Positions 56,134 to 64,000 of a stretch of 64,000 nt of DNA are shown one piece after another. The notes under the pieces are model-generated. The model was not told the DNA's origin. It made no database searches and worked only from the letters and a program-made list of their open reading frames with translations. Where the stretch lies: positions 1,550,001 through 1,614,000 of the forward strand of contig VNWV01000004.1 in NCBI GenBank assembly GCA_009801085.1, read 5' to 3'. The stretch comes from Lasiodiplodia sp. COLG20 (Eukaryota; Ascomycota; Dothideomycetes; Botryosphaeriales; Botryosphaeriaceae). A program made the translations under genes and the position numbers. Each line of letters opens with the position of its first letter. Within the stretch, counting starts at the first letter, position 1.

Positions 56134-58156
56134 TCAGAGCAACGCATGCCCATTTGAGCGTTCTTGTCCAATTTGAGGAACAAAAGTAAGTTTATTCGGC
56201 AACATGAAGCCGTTGAAGAACTTCCGAAGTGATTGAAAGTCCCAAAGTGCATAGATAGCGGCAACATCTAACAAACTGTCAGCATAGATATTACTTCGTT
56301 AGTCAGTGAGGCTACTTACATTGATCTGGGCGGACGATGACAATAGTACCGTGTGATGTATCGACACCGTAGAACTTGTAGGCGTGACCATGGACGTTCT
56401 TGGTGTCTTCGTCATCAATGTATACCTTGTGAAGATCTAGTAGAGAGATAAGCATGTGCACTTGAAAGCGATGCAGTCGGCTTGCCTTGGATTTGCATCT
56501 TTCCAGTCGTCGGGCGGAAGTACTCGGGGATATCATCCTGCTCCAGATCGTGTCGCTTCCCGGAAAGGACGACAATGGTCTCGATGACACTGTCGAGATC
56601 GGCGCCTTTGGGGGTCAAGTTTGATACGAGGCCATCGGACCCACCCAAAGCATCAGCGAGCTATCACAGTCAGCAAATGGCTCTCGAAAATTCGGAACTA
56701 ACACACCTTTTGCAAAGCCTCGAAGGTGCCCTCGTTCGAAATACAACCACCGAAGACAACAAGCCTCCACCTTCCATCTGCTGGCAGGGCTCGAGCGAGC
56801 TGCATTTGCTTCGCGTCGCAAAACCGCACGACCTGGGTCGTTGGAAAGCGCATTCCCGTCTTGAGGTTCCTGCCCAAACCCACCGCACTTCTCTTGTTAT
56901 CAATGACAGCGGAGTCATCGTACCTTGAAGTCAGGCCAGCTGTATACCGTGCCGCCTGAATGAACCGCTCGCTCACCTCCTGAGCGGTCACCGCATCGTT
57001 CCCCGTCTTGAAAAGCTTTGTCCAAGATTCATCAAACGCGATGAGCTCCGCTGCAACCTTCTGCCGCTCAGAGACGTACGTCTCGAGAAGCGTCGGCTTC
57101 GCGTTGTCGTTGAGAACAGCCGCCAATTTCCACCCGATGTTGTGGCCGTCTTGCAAGCTGACGTTCATGCCCTGTCCAGCTTTTGGTGAATGCGTGTGAC
57201 ACGCGTCGCCGGTGAGGAATGCTCTATTCTTGTAAGTGAATTTGTTGGCGAGGCGCTGTCCAATGGCATAGGCAGACCACCAGGCCGTATCCACGAAGTC
57301 TATTTGGTATGGTTGAAGAATCGATGAGGTGGCGCGCTGTAAGTCTTCGAGCTGGACTTCACTCGCCTGCGTTCCAGCAGCGAGCTCGACGTAGAAGCGC
57401 GTAAGCGAACCACCTTCGCGGGGAATGATAATGATGTTGCCGAGGTGCGAGTGGATCATGACCTTCTTGCGGATGTCGGGGAAGTTTGTGCGTGGATACA
57501 CGTCCATGACGCCCCATACGGCATCGGTGCTGTTTCCGATCATGTTTATGTGGAGAGATTTGCGGGTGACGCTATGCGCGCCATCGCAGCCCTGTGCTTT
57601 CATCAGGAATATGCTCATAAACAGATACGCTTAGAACACTTACCAGCACATACTTGGCTCTGAACTCTTCCCGAACTCCATCTTTTACGGCAAAGACGGA
57701 CACACAGTGGGCATTTGGATCCGCTGCCAGCTGATCGTCGACATGCACACTCTGAACCTCGTACCCGTACTCGATCTCCGGCCCGCCAAAGCGCCTGGCA
57801 TCCTCAATCATGAGCTCGTTCACACGAGCCTGGTTCAAGATGACGTGCGGCATGTGTGACAGACCCTTCGGAGTATCGATCGTCCTCCTCTTGCGAGCGA
57901 TGCCGTCGCCGCCGACAGATTCCCAGAAGGACACTTCCAGCACATGGTACGCCTCTCTCATCAAGTCTTCCGAGAGCCCGAAGCTCTCGAAAATCTCGAC
58001 GGTTCGGCACTGCACGCCATCGGCTTGGCCGACCTTCAAGGGGCCGGATCTCTTCTCGAGCAGCCGGAAGGAGATGCCGCATCGTGAGAGCCATGCTGCA
58101 GCGCAAAGGCCTGCGGAGCCGGCGCCGCAGATGATAACGTCGTATTCATGAGGCAT
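56134..58156 (-). CDS. FAD monooxygenase, phenol 2-monooxygenase type
   Basis: Flavin aromatic hydroxylase of 607 residues using NADPH and O2. Exons 58156-57644, 57591-56707, 56660-56486, 56436-56320 and 56267-56134 join in frame; introns are 46-52 nt. FAD site 1 is VIICGAGSAGLCAA (8-21); GCDGAHS (172-178) is the DG motif, created by the first splice; GDACHTHSPKAGQGMN (299-314) is FAD site 2. The C-terminal thioredoxin-like domain of phenol hydroxylases follows, with KVYIDD, IVIVRPDQYVA and a final SNGHALL. Intron 3 is GC-AG (CAAG|GCAAGC...CTACTAG); no GT alternative fits. The class hydroxylates phenols ortho to the OH, so it may act on the same aromatic compound as the questin-oxidase-like and P450 enzymes. 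Divergent from the NTF2-like gene. Confidence 0.93.
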
Positions 58157-58688
58157 ACTTGTGAAATGAAAAATGGAGATGGTGAGGTTATGGTTGGATT
58201 GCCCGGCGGCACAGCAGAACTCTTATGCTTTCGAATTCTCAGGTAGTCTTCATTCCTCTGGGAGCTTTGGGGGCTTCTTCACTATCGCAAGCCATCTCCA
58301 TCTGACTGTGAGTGTTCCGGGTATGCCGTAGATTCCAAAGCCACCGTGCGAATCGGACTGGATGAAGGATGGACTGTTCCGGATTGACCACACGGATACG
58401 CACGTCTAGTTACAGACTTCGGAAAAAAGCAAGAGATCAGATTAACCAACGGGGAGCTTAGTACGGCTGCCCTGCCCGAACAGTCACTTCAATCTTTACC
58501 CACGACGCTGCCTCTACAAATCCCGCTGTAATCGGGGATCCAGAGTGTTCTCCCCCCGAATAAGGTTTCAGTGTAATAATTGCGGAAGATTACGTGCAAG
58601 TATTCTTTTCGAATGACCTCCAAGTAGAAATCGACAGGAAGCATATTAAGACCTCGTTTCTAATTCACGCTGTCACATCGCAAGCTCT
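58157..58688. promoter_or_regulatory. divergent promoter of FAD monooxygenase and NTF2-like genes
   Basis: 532 bp between opposing starts. Includes CGGAAG at 58583-58588 and several single CGG triplets. No gene. Confidence 0.5.
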
Positions 58689-59305
58689 ATGTACTTCTCA
58701 TTCGAGCATTTCGGGGCACGTTTCACTCCAACGACAATGAGCCACGCCACCGCCGAAACGATCTGGCCGCCTCACGCCCCGCCGCCGATCGAAAGATTCG
58801 TGGCTGAATTCTTCAGCCTCCTCGACGCAGAGACGCCGGAAGCGGGGTGGAAGTGGGCACAGCTGTACGTGGCGGACGGGGAGTTCATCTGCGGCCCCAC
58901 CACATGCACGGGACACGAAGGTGAGACGATACTAGCCCTGGACCCCAGTCAGCATCCACCACAAGACTGACTGACTGACTGTTGCAACAGAGATCTCTCA
59001 GAACCGGATCAAGTTCTGGGCGGCTTTTCCGGGGTTGAGGCATAGGGTCAAGAAGGTCTACTTCCAGCAGCCGGATGGCCGGGACCTCATTTGCATCACG
59101 CGCTTCAAAGTGAAGTTCAGAAACGGCTCCGTCCACGAACAGGACACGGCTGCCAATTTTCAGTTCGTTGAGGAGGCGGGTCGGCTTCTACTGAAAAAGG
59201 TCGAGCTTTACATGGTTAGTGCTTCGCTCTTGTTTTTAAGATAGCTGTGCTGACGTGCGTCAAAAGGACCCTACTATGCTGGCTGCTGGTGCTGCACGCG
59301 TTTAA
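58689..59305 (+). CDS. NTF2-like/SnoaL-type small protein
   Basis: Exons 58689-58920, 58991-59214 and 59267-59305 join to 164 residues. The sequence has the alpha+beta cone layout of NTF2-like proteins: helix PIERFVAEFFSLLDAE, AQLYVADGEFICGPTTCTG, then HEEISQNRIKFWAAFPGLRHRVKKVYFQ and a strand FKVKFRNGSVHEQDTAANFQFVEE ending LLLKKVELYMDP. Fungal SnoaL-type proteins act as cyclases or isomerases, or have unknown roles, in aromatic pathways. Two starts are possible: the first ATG (58689) or MSHATAETIWPP at 58737, which gives 148 residues and a more usual N-terminus. The last exon encodes only 12 residues. Divergent from the FAD monooxygenase, which supports a joint role. Confidence 0.82.
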
Positions 59306-60144
59306 GGGGCTTTCGACTGTAGAGCATAGCATCTCCATAGACCACGGACCATCACTGAGCTGTATGCGACACATGGCGCTGTTTTTTCCAAGCTACGTCA
59401 AATAGACTATTCGCAATCGATTATTTTCCCTCTCGAGATCTATAGGCCTCGTGGCTCTGGAATGAAGCTGCTTTGCGGACTGATGGCACAACCACGAAGT
59501 GCTTCGGAAAGCGCCCACAGCTGCTAGCGATTCAAGCAGGAGGTCATTCCGGCAGAAGGTTGACGCCTTTTACTAGTTAGGAACGCCATGTGGGTTTATC
59601 TACAGGGATCGGGGGTAGTTCTTTTGACTCTCCGGAAAGATTGCAGGGATCGGGGAAACAGGACATGGCCCGGGCTCAACCACACCCTATAGCTCTGGCA
59701 TGTTTTGCTTAGTGAAAGTTAATTTACCACCGAACCTGTATTCTGCTTTTTCTGAATCGACTGATGCAAGCCGATGAAGCCCTAGGCCAGTGCTGGCGAG
59801 AGTTAAATTTTTGTGGCTTTGGGATGGAGTAGTAAGCCTGATTGAAGGCCTGTTTGATCTGGATCGCTGCTCGTGCCCAATGACTCGCAATCGGCGCACT
59901 TGAGCGGCATTCATGCATTATACCTTCGAATTAATTTATCCAAGAATAATACGTTCAACAGCCCGTTAAATCATCGATCAGAGAATCATCAGAGCTCTAC
60001 ACTTGAAAGTGGGCGGAAACGACGGTAGTAATCATCATCATCAGATTCAGTATGGAGCGGGACAAATTCTTAATGCACAAACGAGACGTAGATGTATCTC
60101 TCGACCTAAAGATGTCCCCCGCTGTATAACAGTTCCCCTGACTC
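59306..60144. other. convergent intergenic region
   Basis: About 840 bp between convergent stops with no coding evidence; AT-rich near 59,930-60,060. Confidence 0.5.
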
Positions 60145-61821
60145 TCACGAATTGATCTCAGGGAAAACCAGGTAGGACTCATGCAGACCACCAGTGTAAA
60201 TGAAGTGCTTCCCCTTATTGCGCAAATCCTCATGGAACTGCACAACATCAGGCGTCGAGTGGCGGAACGAATCATTACCCTGAATATTCAACCTCAGCTT
60301 CTCCCCCTTATGGAAGACCGTCGACGTAGGCAAGATCTCCACATCAACAGCAACAACCTCCATAGGCTTAAGCAGCAGCTCGCGCTCGTGCCTGTGCCAC
60401 GGCCTGTCGACAGTGCTCTTGGCCACGTCGAGCTCGCGGTGGCTGACGCGCAGCCATCCCAGGGCCAGCGGCCCGTCGTCGACCATGGAAAACGCGACGA
60501 ACGGCACGCGCTCGCCCTTCAGGTCGATCTTGTCCAGCTGGACGAACAGGTCCATGTCGTCCGCCTTGTCGGTCGCGACCCACAGCCGCAGCCGCATGCC
60601 GCCGGTGAGTTCCGTCTCCTTGTCGAACGTATAGGTGAACTGCGCGCTATCATCCACCACGGTTGACTCGTACGTGGCAACGCTCGGGCTCTGCACGGGA
60701 GCGTCGCGCAGCGTGCCGGACGCAGCGTCGAGGTACTTCGGGGTACACTGAGTGCGGGCGAGCGGCCACTCGTTCTCGTCTCTCCACGACCCCTTCCACG
60801 CGCGGTCGCGGATCTCGAGGCGGACGCGGGGCCAGCTGTCGACGTCGGTGGTCTCGCCTTTCAGGTACTTGGCCAGGAAGGCCTCCTGGCGCTTAAGGCT
60901 GGATTCCTGGAAGAAGTACTTCCACTTCTTCTGGCCGTGCACCTCGAGGAACTTGTCTGTGGACGAGATGCCGACGAAGCCGTTGAGGCAGCCGCGCGTG
61001 TGCATGCCGTGGTCGCCCCAGTCGATGACGACGTAGGCGGGCGCGCGGATCTTGGACAGGTCCTGCGAGCACTTGGACTTGTGGTAGGCGTCGCACAGCG
61101 GGTGGTCCTTGATGTTCTGGATCCAGTCTTCCACCTTGTTGAAGCCCGCGCGGCACGACCACGCCGTGAAGTGCAGGAACTTGGTCTCCGGTATGCCGCC
61201 GTGGTAGCAGTAGTCGCGGTACAGGTCCGTGAAGCCCTCCCACGGCACGAAGCACGCCAGGTGCGGCGGGTTCAGCTCGGCGATGCCCCACTGCACGATG
61301 GCCAGGTACGACACGCCCATAGTCGCGACCTTGCCGTTCGACCACTCGCGCGTGCCCGCCCACTCGACCACGTCGTAGCCGTCCTGCGACTCCTGCCGGC
61401 TGAAGATCTCCAGGTCGCCGCCGGACCCCCACGACCCGCGCGAGTCGGCGTTGACGACGGCGTAGCCGCGCTTGGTCCAGTAGAGCGGGTCGGGCCCCTC
61501 CCACACGCAGTAGGGCGAGACGGAGCCGTCGGGTACGCCGGAGCCCGGGAAGATGGCGAAGGTCTTCGGCCCGTGCTTGCCGTACGGGCTGATGGTCAGG
61601 ATGATCGGCAAGGCCGCTTGGAACTTCTCGGGCCGGAAGACGTCGACGTAGAGGATCGTGCCGTCGCGGACCGCCACGGGGACGTCCCAGGTTATGTCCA
61701 TTCCGTCTGCGATTTCATGTCGGTTGGGCACGATCTTGGGGCGGCCGCCCGAGGCTGGGTCAACGCCTTGACGCCATTTGAGGTCGACCACTTGCGGTGG
61801 GTTTATGGATGCGGATGCCAT
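60145..61821 (-). CDS. CocE/NonD-family serine hydrolase
   Basis: Intronless, 558 residues. Alpha/beta hydrolase of the X-Pro dipeptidyl-peptidase (S15) group: VRDGTILYVDVFRPEKF near the N-terminus, YAVVNADSRGSWGSGGDLEIF, and the nucleophile elbow MGVSYLA with Ser171. VIDWGDHGMHTRG (about 266-278) and EVHGQKKW (His295) carry the likely Asp and His of the triad. The C-terminal jelly-roll domain (LRLWVATDKADDMDLFVQLDKI, HKGEKLRLNIQGND) is typical of CocE. Bacterial members cleave acyl esters such as cocaine; fungal members are poorly known. No signal peptide, so probably cytosolic. It may hydrolyse an ester or lactone made by the Baeyer-Villiger-type step in this cluster; that is inference. Confidence 0.92.
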   Translation of the reverse strand: MASASINPPQVVDLKWRQGVDPASGGRPKIVPNRHEIADGMDITWDVPVAVRDGTILYVDVFRPEKFQAALPIILTISPYGKHGPKTFAIFPGSGVPDGSVSPYCVWEGPDPLYWTKRGYAVVNADSRGSWGSGGDLEIFSRQESQDGYDVVEWAGTREWSNGKVATMGVSYLAIVQWGIAELNPPHLACFVPWEGFTDLYRDYCYHGGIPETKFLHFTAWSCRAGFNKVEDWIQNIKDHPLCDAYHKSKCSQDLSKIRAPAYVVIDWGDHGMHTRGCLNGFVGISSTDKFLEVHGQKKWKYFFQESSLKRQEAFLAKYLKGETTDVDSWPRVRLEIRDRAWKGSWRDENEWPLARTQCTPKYLDAASGTLRDAPVQSPSVATYESTVVDDSAQFTYTFDKETELTGGMRLRLWVATDKADDMDLFVQLDKIDLKGERVPFVAFSMVDDGPLALGWLRVSHRELDVAKSTVDRPWHRHERELLLKPMEVVAVDVEILPTSTVFHKGEKLRLNIQGNDSFRHSTPDVVQFHEDLRNKGKHFIYTGGLHESYLVFPEINS

Positions 61822-62644
61822 GCTGGTTGATGATGCTCGAGGTTTGGGGTGTCTGTTGAACAGAATTAGATGAACGACGAAGACTAATTATACTATAGGA
61901 CTCAGGCTTTCGGGGGAAGGTTGAAAGACTTAGCCGCTAGATACACGGCGTTGTCGTAGCTGTCCCCAGAATTCACTTCGTGAATACACATGATTGAAGC
62001 GGTACAGTGCTCACGGAACGCGGAAGTCAGAGCCTACTATCCGAGTAGATCCTTTCCGCTACACCGCAGATCCCAACACTTCCGCTTCAAAGTGTGTCCG
62101 GGGACACCGGACTATCCGCGGCGGAGGCTTGCGGAAGGCACCGATAAGGGGGCTAGCCGGGGGTAATTCGGCGTGCCTGAATCCCTTGCTCGTATATACA
62201 TCTCTCTCCTCGGCCGAACGCCACGTCCGCTCTCATCAAGCCTCACTCTGTGGGGCCCCGCAAAAGCCCTGGTGAAGAGGCGGAGGAAACACCAATTTCT
62301 GAAGAAAGTCCAATCCATATTCATCTCAAGCTGGACGAGACTTGGGTGTGATGGAATGCTCATGGTCTGTGCTGAACGCAACTGTTCTGAGATGGTGAGG
62401 CCTGCTCCTGTGGCTCCAGGCGCCCAGACAAGCTCGCTCGCTCGCATTCGCTCGCTCAGCACACGCTCTGACCGAGCCATCCTCCTGGTACATGCGGGGT
62501 ATCGCAGTCTATGAAACCATTTGTGTCGCTTCTAGCGCGAGTCTCGTGCGCTATTAAACTCCCATTTGAGTCCGCGCCCGCCCCTTTAGCCAGTCGTCTC
62601 GTTGCTGTTTGTCATTTCCTGCCATCATCAACCAAACCACCAAA
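61822..62644. promoter_or_regulatory. divergent promoter of the CocE hydrolase and Zn2Cys6 regulator
   Basis: 823 bp between opposing starts. CGGAAG or CTTCCG occurs at 62021-62026, 62079-62084 and 62132-62137. No gene inside. Confidence 0.5.
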
Positions 62645-64000
62645 ATGTCCAAACGCAACAATTCCTGTGAGCCAGGCGGCGGCGGCGGCCAAACCACCAC
62701 CGCCACCAAAAGGAGCCGCACCGCCCACGCCTGCGATTCGTGCCGAGTGCGGAAATCGCGATGCGACGGCGCCCGGCCTTCGTGCGATATATGCACCTCA
62801 ATGGGACTCGTGTGCCACTATCGGACGCCGGCGAGGCCAGTGCCGCAGACGGCCAAGGACGAGCAGGTTGCCCGCATGGAGGGCCGTCTCCAGGCCATGG
62901 AGGCCATGCTCAAAGCGGCACTTGGCGGTGGTGTCGCTGAACATAACAATTACGCCGCTGCCCCGGCCGAGGATGATCATTCTCGTACCTTTATCAACAT
63001 CACCACGCCGGTCAGTATCGAGGACATCCAATCAGCGGAAAGAGGACCTGGGAGTACGAGGGACACGGACTGCATCAGTAGTGCAGGCGAAGCCGTGGAC
63101 GGCATGGCGGCAATATCTTTTCGGGATGAAGAAGGGTCGGGGTACTTTGGTGAGATGCTCCATTCGTCCAACACTGCGGACGTTTGGCTAAGACGAAGCA
63201 GGCCCAAGCTCAAATTCGTCACTCTTCAACCTCATCATGGCTGCCGCGGCAGAAGTGGACGAGAATCATCCTAGCCCGACGGATTCGACTGTGAAGCAGA
63301 ATCTCATCTCCCGTCCGACTTCTCCGCCTTTCCCAAAAACAGGCGGCCAGCATGTTCGCTCCGACAACGTTTGCACGCTGCCACCCGAGTACGAGATCAT
63401 CGACATGGTGGACAAATTCTTCGCGAGCACCGGCCAGCTTTTTCCCTATTTACACAAACCCACCATTCTGAAGAGCCTGGCTTCCATGAGGATGTCTGGT
63501 TTCCAAAACGTCAAGCGCTCCCAACTCTGCATCCTGAACCTGATCATGGCCCTCGCATGTGTGTTCGGCACCCACGATCTCCCCATCACCGAACGAGTCG
63601 ATAGAGGCAATATTTTCCTGTCTCGAGGCTTGGTGCTCTTGCAGCAAGATCTTGCGAAGAGTGCCAGCCTTGAATCATGTGAGTGGTGGCTCCTGAAGAG
63701 GCACATTATCCATCTGACGTTTCCAAAAAGTGCAAGCCTTAGTCCTGTTGGTGCAGTACTTTGAGGGGACGCAGTCAGCTGCGCAAACTTGGAAACTGCA
63801 CGGCACCGCAGTCAATGTTGGGTTGCAATTGGGTCTGCAGCAGCCTATGCAAGCTCAGTGTAGTGGTCCTCTTGACGCAGAAATACGTAGACGCACGTGG
63901 TGGGCGTGCTTCATGATGGACAGGTGCGGTGGTATTGTTCTACTCCAATGACTAAGGCTGACACATATTGCAGGATGTGCAGTATGACGTTTGGGCGGCC
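62645..64000 (+). CDS. Zn2Cys6 transcription factor, 3' end beyond the window
   Basis: Partial gene: exons 62645-63149, 63193-63678, 63731-63923 and 63974 to the edge. The zinc cluster has cysteines at 30, 33, 40, 47, 50 and 57 (CX2CX6CX6CX2CX6C) after a basic, Gly/Thr-rich N-terminus; a short coiled coil (EQVARMEGRLQAMEAMLKAAL) follows. Splicing intron 1 gives GYFDEAGPSSNSSLF, the conserved linker before the fungal-specific regulatory domain. That domain continues with PPEYEIIDMVDKFFASTGQLFPYLHKPT, LHGTAVNVGLQLGLQQ, RRRTWWACFMMDRMCSMTFGR, where the window ends. This architecture (Xylanolytic activator-like) is usual for cluster-specific activators, and the gene is divergent from the CocE hydrolase, so it is the best candidate regulator of the enzymes on its left. 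Confidence 0.9.

Overview
The window is nuclear DNA of a filamentous ascomycete (Pezizomycotina). The genes carry short introns of about 33-114 nt with GT(A/G)NGT donors and TAG/CAG acceptors. Family content is typical of that group: HET domains, a HeLo domain, a NACHT-ankyrin NLR, RTA1, Zn2Cys6 regulators, DUF6594 and a questin-oxidase-like protein. The genus cannot be read from the sequence. I rebuilt 25 protein-coding genes (one cut by the right edge) and one 5'-truncated relic. Exons were joined by hand, and every complete model closes in frame.

Left part (1-27,000), mostly housekeeping: mitochondrial ribosomal protein uL15m (2.4-3.4 kb); a PLP aromatic amino acid decarboxylase (6.7-8.5 kb); a 38-residue cysteine peptide in two exons (9.4-9.6 kb); the COMPASS subunit BRE2/ASH2 head-to-head with the ribosome-biogenesis factor ENP1/bystin; a Golgi-type GT8 glycosyltransferase; a secreted M28 metallopeptidase of the glutamate carboxypeptidase II type; a five-exon alpha/beta hydrolase; and a GPI-anchored wall protein. 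Long non-coding gaps lie between them.

Middle (27,200-36,750), a co-oriented cell-death locus: a HeLo-domain protein with two C-terminal motif repeats, a NACHT-ankyrin NLR whose first 41 residues carry the same motif, and a HET-domain protein. The shared motif (GxNYGxQxTIHNGxxxI) has the layout expected of amyloid signalling, in which an activated NLR templates its motif onto the HeLo executioner. This is the most interesting system in the window.

36,900-45,100: two spliceosomal genes in tandem (cyclophilin/U-box PPIL2 and MFAP1), an RTA1 membrane protein, a Zn2Cys6 regulator, and a DUF6594 relic that keeps only its C-terminal membrane part.

Right part (45,700-64,000), a cluster of tailoring or catabolic genes: an MDR reductase, a P450, a zinc alcohol dehydrogenase, a questin-oxidase-like protein, a phenol-hydroxylase-type FAD monooxygenase, an NTF2-like protein, a CocE/NonD hydrolase and a Zn2Cys6 regulator cut by the edge. 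A second HET gene sits among them. Three divergent pairs share promoters, and CGGAAG/CTTCCG sites recur upstream of several genes. No polyketide or peptide synthase is present, so this is either one arm of a metabolite cluster that continues past 64 kb or an aromatic-compound degradation cluster.

At least two and probably three introns use GC-AG splice sites. These, together with the tiny cysteine peptide, are what an automatic gene caller would most easily get wrong.
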